NCBI GenBank assembly: GCA_003427395.1
Contig: BFEA01000057.1
Coordinates: forward strand, 975,911 to 997,590
Length of the DNA stretch: 21,680 nt
Direction: 5' to 3'
Source of the DNA: Chara braunii
Taxonomy: Eukaryota > Streptophyta > Charophyceae > Charales > Characeae
The notes below the pieces were generated by a model. It was not told where the DNA came from and did not search any database. It saw only the letters and a program-made list of their open reading frames with translations. Within the stretch, counting starts at the first letter, position 1, and every line of letters begins with the position of its first letter. Below, piece by piece: positions 7,887 to 16,513 of the stretch. Made by a program: the position numbers and the translations under genes.

Positions 7887-8357
7887 GGGAACGTGGAGGT
7901 AGCACACGAGAGAGAGAGGGACAAGGAGAGTGCATCGAGAAGTTAGAAAGCAAAGACGCAGAGGAGGGAGGGAGAGCACAATGAGGGAAGGAGGACCGCG
8001 CAGAAGAAGGGTGGCACACGGGGAAAGGCAACGAGAAAAGTAAAGAGAGGAGTAGTGGTAGGAAAAGAAGAAGAAGAAAAAAAAAAAAAAAAAAAAAAAA
8101 ACAGAAGAAGAAGAAGAAGAAGAAGAAGAAAAAAAAAAAAGAAAAAAAAACGAAGAAGAAGAAGAAGAGGGAACGTGGAGGTAGCGCACGAGAGAGAGAG
8201 GGAGAAGGAGAGTGCATCGGGAAGTTAGAAAGCAAAGATGCGGAGGAGGAAGGAAGAGCGCAATGAGGGAAGGAGGATCGCGCAGAAGAAGGTGGGCACA
8301 CGAGGAAAGGCAACGAGAAAACTAACAAGCGGAGTAGTGGTAGGAGAAGAAGAAGAA
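7887..8357 (+). repeat. Direct duplication (282-bp offset) interrupted by GAA/poly-A
   Basis: 7887-8075 and 8169-8357 are near-identical copies, both starting GGGAACGTGGAGGTAGC and ending in GAGTAGTGGTAGGA just before GAA repeats. Ungapped anchors at both ends are 282 bp apart. Between the copies lie a poly-A run (8077-8101) and a GAA-rich tract (8103-8165). The purine bias creates long leucine/serine/phenylalanine minus-strand frames (for example 7798-8514) that are not genes. Confidence 0.85.
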
Positions 8358-8421
8358 GAAGAAGAAGAAGAAGAAGAAGAAGAAGAAGAAAAAGAAGAAA
8401 AAGAAGAAGAAGAAGGAGTAT
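8344..8421 (+). repeat. GAA trinucleotide microsatellite
   Basis: A nearly pure GAA run with two AAA interruptions. The same motif in impure form is at 8103-8165. Repeat arrays of this kind are common in eukaryotic nuclear DNA and prone to length change and misassembly. Confidence 0.95.
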
Positions 8422-8489
8422 AAGACGACGAGACAACAACAACGAAGAAGAAGAAGGAGAAGAAGTAGACAAAGGGGAAGAAGGGAGAA

Positions 8490-8880
8490 AATACTTACCG
8501 TTGCAGTCAATCATGGCGACCTTCCGGGCGTGGGTTTTGGGACCTTGTACTTGGGGTACGAAGGACCTCTACATGCGCTTTGGGCGGTTTCCAGTTGTCA
8601 GCATGAGCTCGACATCCGCCCGGCTCATCAGAGTGCGCGCTTGTGCCCGACGCTTGTGCCCGTCGACTTCCCCCTTGCTGTGGTCACGATATGTTGTGTA
8701 CTGTGATGGATTGTATTGCACCATCGATCTCTGTTGGCAGCTACAACGACAACGAGGGAATAGCGAGAGAGAGAACACGTAAGTCTCCAATCTCGCGGCG
8801 GGCATCACGACAATTTCATCGATGTAAATGAGCAAAATTGAATGAATCTACCGTTAGAACATGGAAATATACACAACTAC
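8490..8880 (+). repeat. Diverged repeat module, copy 1 (copy 2 at 10074-10326)
   Basis: The module starts near a CTTACCGT string, contains TCCGCCCG and CGCTTGTGCC blocks, then GTAAGTCTCC at 8779-8788, and ends in a 53-bp segment (8828-8880) that matches 10274-10326 at 45 of 53 positions without gaps. Both copies run straight into a GT microsatellite. GTAAGT resembles a splice donor, and a short frame is shared through the TCCGCCCG block (SARL in both copies), but coding status cannot be shown. A mobile element that targets or carries GT repeats is one reading. Confidence 0.6.
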
Positions 8881-8933
8881 CCGTGTGTGTGTCTGTGTGC
8901 GTGTGTGCGTGTGTATGTGTGTGCATGCATGAG
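8881..8933 (+). repeat. GT microsatellite (impure)
   Basis: A run of GT with CT, GC and AT interruptions directly following the repeat module at 8490-8880. Confidence 0.85.
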
Positions 8934-9099
8934 AATGTGTAAGAAGGAGAGAGAAAGAGGAGGAGTCAAAAAAGAGGGAAACTTACTTGTTCAAATGCTC
9001 ACGGTCGTCACCGCTCCCGTGTGTTTCCCTCCAAGAGGAAACACACACTCCTTCTACATGTATCAGACCGAAAAGATAGGTTTTATATTATCCGTTATC

Positions 9100-9192
9100 A
9101 CTAATATTATTATTATTACAATTACAATTATAATTATTATAATTATTATTATTATTATTATTATTACTATTATTATTATTATTATTATTATT
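9100..9192 (+). repeat. ATT/TTA microsatellite
   Basis: A mostly pure ATT repeat with a few ACA/ATA interruptions. It is preceded by a 21-bp block at 9059-9079 that recurs at 9679-9699 (18 of 21 identical), again upstream of an ATT array. Open frames here translate to poly-isoleucine and are not genes. Confidence 0.9.
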
Positions 9193-9578
9193 TCATTGGT
9201 AATATTACTATTGTTTTTATCGTGCGTTAATCTCGACGGTGAGTATGGCTACGTACATTTGAAAAGGAGAAACGAAGGGGGGCATGCACGTGAGGGAGAT
9301 GAGGGCACAAGCACTAAAGAAAGGGAGAACGCGAGGAAAAGGGAGAGTCACGGTGAAGTTAAACGGGAATGGAAAAACATATGTGGGAGGAGGTGAGAAG
9401 AAAGTGACGGGGACAACGACAACGACAACAAAGACTACTATGATGAAGACCTTAAGAATGATAATACGACCATGATTATGTAAGAACGGCGATAGATTAC
9501 TAAATGACAGTGGAGAAGAAAGAGAAGAAGAGGTAGGCGGAAGAAAAAGAAAGGGAGAGAAAGAAGAGGGAGTAAGAA

Positions 9579-9628
9579 GAAGGGGGCGTGGACAAATTGA
9601 TGAGAAGGGGGCGTAGACAAATTGATGA
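9579..9628 (+). repeat. 25-bp tandem duplication
   Basis: 9579-9603 and 9604-9628 are consecutive copies starting GAAGGGGGCGT and ending in AAATTGATGA, differing at one base (GTGGAC versus GTAGAC). They lie at the end of a GA-rich stretch. Confidence 0.9.
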
Positions 9629-9886
9629 GAAGATAAAACGATTACCTAGATTGTGGACCTCCTGCAATCGACGACGCTTGTATCAGACTGGAGAGATAGC
9701 GTGTACACATTTTATTATATATCTTAAGATTATATTATTATGATTAATATTTGTTGATTGATACCTTGTTGTTCGTGAGAAATGAGAAGAGGGAGTGATT
9801 GTTGCCGATTGTACAACACACCGTCATTAATATTCCTTATATTTGTTGTTATTATAATTTTTATTATTGCATTATTATTAAATTAT

Positions 9887-9888
9887 TA

Positions 9889-9927
<39 letters not shown>

Positions 9928-9942
9928 GCACTATTATTACTA

Positions 9943-9986
<44 letters not shown>

Positions 9987-10026
9987 GCACTATTATTACT
10001 ATATTATTATTATTATTATTATTATT
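9887..10026 (+). repeat. ATT microsatellite with internal higher-order duplication
   Basis: ATT arrays with two copies of the interruption TAGCACTATTATTACTATA, near 9926 and 9985. The interruption has therefore been duplicated together with the array. Confidence 0.92.
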
Positions 10027-10073
10027 GAGTCTATTATTATTTACTAGTCGATTTAGTCCTACCTGCATCCGCT

Positions 10074-10326
10074 GCTTACCGTATGCAAGGGTAGAGACCT
10101 GTCGGATGCGTCATGCATCCGCTTACAGCGTCGTGGGGATGACCCGCTGTCCGCCCGACTTGTTGGGATGCACGCTCGTGCCTGTTCTGTCTCATGCTGT
10201 GGTTTCGGTACGCTGTGCAGCGTGAAGGTAAGTCTCCGATCGCGACTGGTTCCATGGTAGTTCCTACGATAGGATGAGCAAAATCCAATGAATCTATTGC
10301 TATAACATTGAAATATACACTACTAC
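10074..10326 (+). repeat. Diverged repeat module, copy 2 (copy 1 at 8490-8880)
   Basis: This shares with copy 1 the CTTACCGT start, the TCCGCCCG block, GTAAGTCTCC (10229-10238) and the 53-bp tail (10274-10326), followed by GT repeats. It is shorter in the middle. It also contains a perfect 7-bp hairpin CGGATGC/GCATCCG (10103-10109, 10115-10121) that I do not see in copy 1. Confidence 0.6.
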
Positions 10327-10331
10327 GCTTA

Positions 10332-11180
10332 CGTGTGTGTATGTGTGAGTGTGTGTGTGTGTGAGAGAGAGAGTGATAGAGAGAGCTAGATAGACACAGA
10401 GAAAGACAGAGAAGGACAGAGACAGACAGAGACGGACAGACAACAGACAGAAACAGACAGACAACAGACAGAAACAGACAAACAAATGTGACACATACAC
10501 ACGGATACACAGTCACACAAACACACAGTGACACAATGCACACACGGTCACAGTGACACCGACAATGGCGATCACACATTCACACGGTGACAGTGCACAG
10601 TGACACAGTGCTCAGTGACAAACACACAGTGACACAGTGCACAAACGGTCATTGTGACACACAGTGGAAACACACAATGACACACAGATACTATGAGACA
10701 CACACGGTCACACAGTTATAAAGTCACACAGCGACACACAATGGAAACACACAGTGACACACAGATACACTGTGACACAGACACACAGTGACAGTGTTAC
10801 ACACACACGGACAGTCTGACATACACAGTGACGCAAACACATACACAGTGAAAACACACAGTCACACATACACAGACGTTGCAACACACATTCACAGTGA
10901 CAGTCACATAGTAACGCAAATACACAGGAACATACAGTGCACAAGAACAGAAATAGACACTGTGACACACAGACACACTGGAACAGACAGTGACACTGTG
11001 ACACACAGTAAACCACACGGATACACAGTGCACTATGACACAGATACACAACGACGCAGTGCCGCACTCAGAGACACAGTGACATAGGCACACAACCACT
11101 GTGACATGCACAGAGACACACAGTGCACTGTGACCCACACGGAGAAAGACACGTACACAAAGAGTGAGACAGAGAAAGGA
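10332..11180. repeat. GT, GA/GACA and CACAGTGACA-type degenerate repeat tract
   Basis: A short GT array (about 10332-10362) and GA run give way to GACAGA and then about 650 bp of imperfect CA repeat interrupted by GTGACA (units such as ACACAGTGACAC). Frames on both strands are open because of the repeat (translated as cysteine/valine- or threonine/histidine-rich) and do not encode a recognisable protein. Confidence 0.92.
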
Positions 11181-11225
11181 ATAAAGAGAAATAAAGAAAG
11201 TGATACGTCCCTATGTGTGTGAATG

Positions 11226-11545
11226 GTCAGCTAAGGTGTTGACATCGTGTACATTGGTCTACAAGAGTCGAAGTGAGTTTGTTGCGTGAACACAGCTGTA
11301 GGTGGGATAGTAGAGTAGAGTAGGCTAGGACGCTGGGCGCCAGATAGAGAGCAGAGATGTTGGGTACCGTGTTGGTGTGGTCAAAGGGCATGAACATTGG
11401 CTCAAGAATTCATTGTATTGTTGTTACTTGGATGGAATCTCGGTACATTTGTGCTCTCTGCTTGTACATAACTACTTGGACACCTGTGTGACTTCGCAAC
11501 TTGGCTTTCTATATATCGTTCCCGCTCATATTCCCTTATTTATTT
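11226..11545 (+). repeat. Dispersed repeat, plus-strand copy (inverted copy at 20255-20570)
   Basis: The reverse complement of 20255-20570 aligns along about 320 bp. Shared blocks in order are GGTGTTGACA..CGTGTACATT, AGAGTCGAAGTGAG, TGTTGCGTGAAC, AGCTGTAGGT, GAGTAGGCT, GTGTTGGTGTGG, and a 3' part that translates in both copies to peptides sharing SQLGFLYIV. The level of divergence suggests an old transposable element. The shared short frame may be a relic of coding sequence or just follow from nucleotide similarity. Family not recognised. Confidence 0.8.
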
Positions 11546-11826
11546 ATTTTATTTTATTTTGTTTTCTTTTTATCAACGATTGTAGCAGTGAGTTGGCCGA
11601 AAACTGATGTGCCACGAGTAAGCGGTGTTGTACGTAGCTGATTGGGTGAGCGGGGCGCAGTGCACAACCAATCAAGTGAACGAACACTAAGCACACCTAA
11701 TCAAGTAAGACAGTGAGGTGCGCAGTTCATCTGTTGTGATCTGACAGAAAGGGACTGGGTATGACCAATTGTTGCTGAAAAACATAACAAGAAGGAGAAG
11801 TTTCGTAAAACTGTCTTGCTATGTGG
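11546..11826. other. Short geneless interval
   Basis: No gene is recognised. A T-rich ATTT run lies around 11535-11570. Confidence 0.4.
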
Positions 11827-11980
11827 TTTTTTTTTTTTTTTTTTTTTTTGTGTGGGAATGTGGCCGCAAGGGAATCGACTCCGTGCAGTCTTTCCTTGCT
11901 TAATAGACCACCTGACATTGACAAAGCGGGGTTCACAGTGGATTGAAGAATTGTGTGTGCGATTGGTCAAGATACTGTGG
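11827..11980 (-). mobile_element. Possible retroposed sequence ending in poly-A (minus strand)
   Basis: A 23-nt T run at 11827-11849 reads as a 3' poly-A tail on the minus strand. The sequence before it on that strand contains GGAGTCGATTCCC, which resembles a degenerate pol III B box, and GCAAGG/CCTTGC arms. This would fit a SINE or processed transcript. No target-site duplication or A box was found, so the call rests mainly on the A tail. A plain homopolymer is the alternative. Confidence 0.25.
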
Positions 11981-12200
11981 AGTGGACAACATTAACTAAC
12001 TCTCGCCCTACGGTTGACTAAAACCTACATGTCTCAAAATCCTAAACTAATACAGTTCGAAGATCAGGCGGAAGGTCTTTAAGACATGGGGCACGGGTTT
12101 CGTATGACCTACCCGCATGAGCTGAACGACTTCCGAATGATTCACGGCTTGAGATGTGTCAAAAGCGACGATCGAGTTCGTCGAGAGAACTTGCAAGGGT
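11981..12200. other. Unassigned sequence upstream of hairpin array
   Basis: No gene or repeat is recognised here. Confidence 0.4.
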
Positions 12201-12509
12201 GATAGGAGGAGCGAGGCCCCGAGAGGCTTGCCCTATTGCCTAACTGCACGGCTAAGGAAAATGGGTGGTGATAAGAGAAGCAAGGCTCCGAGAAGCCTGC
12301 CTTATTCCCAACCAGCCTTGCAACAATGCAAGTAAGCGATAGGAGGAGCGAGGTCCTGAGAGGCCTTCCCTATCGCAATAGTTAACACGGGTAAGGGAGG
12401 TAGTGATAAGAGAAGCGAGGCTCCGAGAAGCCTGCCTTATTGCCCGTCAGCCGTGCTTCGATACGAAACAACGATAGGAGAAGCGAGACCCCATGAGGTC
12501 TGCCCTATC
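12201..12509 (+). repeat. Five tandem ~68-bp units, each a 37-nt bulged hairpin with covarying stems
   Basis: Hairpins lie at 12201-12237, 12270-12306, 12338-12374, 12405-12441 and 12473-12509 (start spacing 69, 68, 67, 68). Each has a 6-bp outer stem (GATAGG/CCTATY in units 1, 3, 5; GATAAG/CTTATT in 2, 4), a 7-nt 5' bulge AGRAGCR, a 5-bp inner stem, a 6-nt loop (CCGAGA or variant) and a 2-nt 3' bulge. Inner stems are AGGCC/GGCTT, AGGCT/AGCCT, AGGTC/GGCCT, AGGCT/AGCCT and AGACC/GGTCT. All 11 pairs form in every unit with G-T allowed. Three positions change as Watson-Crick pairs. The outer stems alternate, implying a dimer of about 136 bp. Intervening spacers are far more diverged. The minus-strand reading folds equally at DNA level. 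Confidence 0.88.
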
Positions 12510-12900
12510 ACGACCAGATGCCCAGTGAAGATGAGTAGATCCCCAGTGGTCTACTATGCTGTTACTAACCTTCTCAATAGACAGGAAACAGTGAAAGCCC
12601 TGAAAAGAGATCGATCCATTACTAACAGACTACTTCACGATTCTACCGAGGTGGAGGTAGAAGGAATGTGGCCCCGTGTCACCTGTCCTGTTACCTTAAC
12701 CTCTTGATTGATGTCAATCTGATGATCATGATTCTACTCCAGTTGAGATTGATGATGTTATGCCTATGCATGTCTTGAATAGGCGATCATATGATGAGGA
12801 TGAAAGTATTAGCGACGACAGATTATGCTTCCTTCTTTCAGGCGACTCTGTCTAGAGATTAGTCTAATAAGAAGTTAGAGGGGCTACCAAGAGGGAGTTA
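12510..12900. other. Geneless stretch with uninformative open frames
   Basis: A frame at 12453-12707 (+, 84 codons) overlaps hairpin unit 5 and matches no family I recognise. After a frame change, a second acidic stretch of about 45 codons ends at 12855. They could be relics of transposon coding sequence, but nothing identifies them. Confidence 0.35.
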
Positions 12901-13095
12901 TATCGATGTATTATTATTTCGACTAAAATGAAGTTCACTACAATGAACTTCAGATACGGTTACATCGATAGCAAAGAGGTGTTGAGACCGTGTTGACCTG
13001 TGTGTGATTGCAGGTCGTCTTAACCAAGAGGACTCATAATGAGTCTATACAAGACTACATGTTGTTGCCTTATGGTAACAGGTTGGTTCGCCAAC
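12901..13095. repeat. Chain of perfect stem-loops, first one nested
   Basis: TATCGATGTA (12901-12910) pairs with TACATCGATA (12961-12970) and encloses TGAAGTTCA/TGAACTTCA (12929-12937, 12944-12952, loop 6). Then follow GACCTG/CAGGTC (12995-13000, 13011-13016), GACTCA/TGAGTC (13031-13036, 13040-13045), TGTTGCC/GGTAACA (13063-13069, 13074-13080, one G-T) and GTTGG/CCAAC (13082-13086, 13091-13095, TTCG loop). Over half of the 195 bases lie in stems. No coding frame is supported. It lies about 400 bp downstream of the five-unit hairpin array. Confidence 0.7.
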
Positions 13096-13139
13096 TCAGC
13101 CCTCACTCACGCTCGATACCCACATTTTGCATCGACCTT

Positions 13140-13380
13140 TGCACTAAAAGGCATTTCTGAATTTTCAGGTCATTGTCTAAATCGTCTGTATTTGTTCAGA
13201 AGGGGTCCTTGAATGACTAAACTCAGGCGAGGATGAATGACAAAATCAAAAAGGGATGTCTTACTGAAAGGTTGGAAGTGTAAGTGTAATGTGAGTGAAA
13301 GTGAATAAAAGGTTGACTCCGTCAATAATTGTGTAATGTGATTGACTCTTGTCCGCAAGTCAGTAAAAAGGCCAACCATG
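13140..13380. other. Geneless stretch with further short hairpins
   Basis: Small perfect hairpins: CTGAA/TTCAG around 13158-13169 and TTGAC/GTCAA (13313-13317, 13321-13325, loop 3). GGTTG at 13312-13316 could alternatively pair with CAACC near 13373. CTTG/CAAG with a TCCG loop occurs near 13348-13359. Individually these are within chance expectation. Confidence 0.4.
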
Positions 13381-13514
13381 TGCTATTCACTCAACACGCA
13401 ATGCTGAACTTATGCTTACCTGAGCCTCGACTCCGACATTTCGTCGACACCTAACCTTTATACATTTGGTTTGGGATTCTCAGACTTCTACCCCTTCTTG
13501 ATGATAAGCAAATT

Positions 13515-13700
13515 AGGATACTTGGCAAAGACCAAGAACCTTATTCATGTTATTTTTCTTTGAAAGACCACGAGCTTGTCTTTTATTCATGATGCATGTT
13601 TGAAAGACAAAGAGTCTACCTTCAACTTTGATGTATGTTTGAAAGGCCAAGAGTCTATGTTGTGTCTCTTTTAAAAGTCGAAGTTTTGTTAATTCTGATG
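13515..13700 (+). repeat. Degenerate ~39-bp tandem repeat
   Basis: Four weak units beginning TTTGAAAGAC or similar (about 13558, 13598, 13637 and a decayed one near 13669) share the pattern AAAGRCCAAGAGTCT and end in GATGYATG. A hairpin AAAGAC/GTCTTT occurs in the first unit, and CTTGG/CCAAG (loop CAAAGA) lies just upstream around 13520. No frame is open across the units. Confidence 0.55.
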
Positions 13701-13949
13701 TTTGTGTAAAATGTAAACGACATCTCTTTGCCTAATTATTCAGTCTCATTTTGTCTCATATGTATGTCTGATATCACAAAGCGGTTTTCATAAAAGATAT
13801 ATTGAATGGATTTAATCACTAGGTAGGATAGGGTATATAACTTACGAGCGATCCCTGATAATTCAAGTATTGAGGGGCTCCTGCTCTGGAAAAGGGGATA
13901 GGTTATGAGTCATACATATTAAAACTATTTATATTCAAAACGTAGAATG
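13701..13949. other. Short geneless interval
   Basis: AT-rich, no feature recognised. Confidence 0.4.
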
Positions 13950-14335
13950 CGCGAACGTCGTCAGTCGAGTCGACCTGAATTGTAAGTCGGTCCGGGAGGT
14001 CAGCGCCCCGATGCCGGACACGTATACGGGTCAGTCTTAGGCGTTCAACCACGCGTATGCCTATGCTACGACGATCAAGTAAACGCCAGCAACTAACTTA
14101 CCTCTGCGATTGCAAGTAAAAACCTTCGCACGCGAGTCAGTAGCTCAGCAGAGATACGTCCACCTAAGGGATGGTGACAACTCCTGCAGGTGGAGGTGAG
14201 TTGTACCTCGGGGAACCTTTGTCCTGTCGCAGCGGCCGCGAGAGGTATAGCTGGCGCGTATGCTCGGAGATGGTCTTTTGCTGAAAACGCTTCTAAGACT
14301 CGTGCGTGATGCGACCGTGAGGTCCGACACTGAAA
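13950..14335 (+). repeat. Dispersed repeat, copy 2 (copy 1 at 975-1345)
   Basis: Same orientation as copy 1. The conserved hairpin is CCACCT (14160-14165) and AGGTGG (14188-14193) with a 22-nt loop beginning AAGGGATGGTGACA. Loop differences from copy 1 are confined to its 3' part. Unlike copy 1 it is not inside a foldback, showing the repeat can occur independently. Confidence 0.75.
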
Positions 14336-14941
14336 ATGCTTTTACGTCTGGCTGTTGAACCGCCGCGCCCGACAGATGGCGCCGTTGCCAAGGATCTCGC
14401 TTTCCAGCCGAGGTCCTCAGTGAACGAAGTCGGGTACGGTAGGACGATGATCATGGCAAAACGACAACCTTTAATCAAATTGATATAGCTTGTGATATGC
14501 GGATTGGAATTGTGTTAAATAGATGTGATGCGTCAGGAAAGGTGTGCAATTATATCGATAGTACCTTCAAGGGTCATGTTGTTAGGGACTTCGACTACCT
14601 ACCAACGTCCTTAGAAGAACGAACTAAGGTATAGGATACTTAGACGTCTATGTCAGCTAGTGAATGTGATACTTTTACATAGAAGTTAGAAGTTAGGTTA
14701 GTGAACGACCTTAGGGAGGTATCTGTGTATGTTGGATCCTTCCTTCAATTTACATACTCGAGGCATTTGTCCGAGTAACTGCACTCTCTCACGAAATCGA
14801 GTAGATTGAGTAGATGACTCCCCAACCCGTTTGCTTTTACTCTTTGAGATCTGAGTTCTATTTTGTTCTTTCGTGCCTGCTGCACTCTTCTCGTTTTGGA
14901 TGCAACTCTCAATAGTGGGGCCCGGGGTGGCGCAGGGATTC
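14336..14941. other. Geneless stretch
   Basis: No gene is supported. A degenerate AAGTTAG repetition occurs near 14685. The string GGGGTGGCGCAGGGATT at 14925-14941 resembles a tRNA A-box context, but no B box follows at the right distance. Confidence 0.4.
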
Positions 14942-16405
14942 TCATCCCGCAACAGCTCCGGTTTTGTCTGCTATTTTTGGACCCAGATTTCCTTCCCACC
15001 CTTCTTCCTTACTATTTTCCACCCTTAGTTCTCCTGGCTCTCCTGCGGGTGGCTTACTTGTTTGTCCTGTGCCTTTTCCTCCACCGGAGCCGGGGGGGTC
15101 CTTGCATTTCGGGGACATGTTCCCCAATCCGGTTCCCCGATTCTTTCTCATACCCATCCTATTGATGCGCCTTCTTTCGTGCGGTCCTCAATATAAACCC
15201 AACCTTCATGTCCCGGGTCCACTGGTCTCCAATGGTTGACCTTTATTGGATCCCTCAACAGTCTCCCTGTTACTCTCGCTCTTTTCTGTGGGTGGAGCGG
15301 ACAAGCGTATTCGTTGCTCAGATGGCCGTAGGCTCTGCACTTATGGCACCATGGCCTCAAATTGTGTGCAGTATGAATCATGTACTCCTTCCCTCCTAAC
15401 CGATACGAACTCACATCATCGAGGGAGAATGGTCGACCCTAAGGGAAATTCAGGGTCAGCATCAAGTAATCATTCCTCTTAGCTACGAAGGAGGGAAGGG
15501 GGTCGATGAACGCAATAATGTCATATTGCAGACCGAAGTCATATACGAATGTAGCCTGGATTTCGACTGGGATATGACAGAGTTCCATCCAGAAGAAATC
15601 CTGCATCAGTTGTGCCCTCCTCTCCTCCCGCCCCATCCTGCGCTAAGGCATCTAGGGGTAGATCCGGACCTCCGATCGTTCGCAGCGGAGGCGCTGCCAC
15701 CCATCTATCGCCTTCTTGTCTGATTATGCATGCACAATACCGTAACCATAGTGTTGGAGAAATTGATCCCGTTTCCGCGCTGTTTTTCAAAACTTCGAGC
15801 CGGCGGCCAATCCACTTGACTTTGTTGTTGACTGATTTAAAGGTAGCGTTGTCATGAAACACCCAATTGCTGGCATGTTTCATGTAGACCTCACCCCTGC
15901 ATGTTATCCCATTCTTGGGGTAAGCCTTTACCATGACTTGCTTGCCTCCTTGTGACTCGACCCTTGTTTCCGACGGAAGCAGGAATTTGGTCATGAAGAA
16001 GGCCCTTGCTGATGGTAGCCCATCCAGGGGGATCTCAAGTTTTCCAGTTCTTGGACTACCCTGGCCCCGCTGGATGGTGAGGGCTCGACCCTAGTGCGGG
16101 TTTCTGAGTTTTTCCGCCCAGGTGGCCTGTGGTTGGCCATCACTCATCTTGTGAAGGGGGGGGAGGGATTTCACGTGTTGTTCCATCTCCTTCTCCTCCT
16201 CCGTTAAAACCCCTGTGTCCTCAGACTGCTGCCTTTCACGGCTCATGCTTATTTCCTTCTGTGAAGGGGTTCCGGGGCCAGAGTTCTGTTGAGACCATCG
16301 TTTATGTCGAAGGCGCTCTTCTGCCAGCTGTCTCATTGCCCCACTGTAGAAAAACATCGAGTCTAGTCGTTTATGTGCCCGTTGCAGTCTGTTGGTTGGC
16401 CTCAT
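14942..16405 (-). pseudogene. Decayed retroelement gag/ORF1-like gene with zinc knuckle
   Basis: Minus-strand coding-like sequence begins at an ATG at 16403-16405 and runs in one frame to a TGA at 15539-15541, broken once by TAG at 16091-16093. It continues in a second frame (from 15636 or earlier) through a TAG at 15439-15441 to a TGA at 15148-15150, then a third open segment runs to 14942. The N-terminal part is charged (Arg/Glu/Gln-rich). Near the end of the second frame, Cys, Cys, His and Cys spaced CX2CX4HX6C (15301-15348) resemble a CCHC zinc knuckle, following a tract like the nucleic-acid-binding domain of plant LINE/gag proteins (DUF4283-type arrangement, from memory). A hydrophilic Gly/Pro/Lys tail follows. 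In the family such proteins bind element RNA. At least two frameshifts and two ambers suggest a dead copy. No reverse transcriptase was found downstream. Confidence 0.55.
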
Positions 16406-16513
16406 GGTGGTGTGGCGCCTTGCACTGCAGCGCCTGTTTACTCAATTTTTACGACAACAAACGTTTTGCCATTTTTTAATAATTTGTTCGCTTTGAATTC
16501 GGGACTGGATCAA

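Noticed and set aside
7695-8514. Long minus-strand open frames (164 and 238 codons)
   Set aside because: They are translations of GAA/TTC and poly-A/poly-T simple sequence, giving runs of Phe, Ser and Leu.
8842-9396. 184-codon plus-strand frame
   Set aside because: It spans GT and ATT microsatellites (Cys/Val then poly-Ile) with no domain.
10076-11138. Several 100-170-codon frames on both strands
   Set aside because: They are opened by CA/GACA repeats; composition is dictated by the repeat.
12453-12707. 84-codon frame as a gene
   Set aside because: It overlaps hairpin unit 5, has no recognised domain and no support in the next frame.
12700-12760. Hammerhead ribozyme core (CTGATGA near 12718) hinting at a retrozyme
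   Set aside because: No GAAA box or third stem at the right spacing; the TGATGAG near 2129 also lacks the rest of the core.
14920-14990. tRNA-like A box (GTGGCGCAGGGATT)
   Set aside because: No B box at a suitable distance; the segment also forms a simple GGGAT/ATCCC hairpin.
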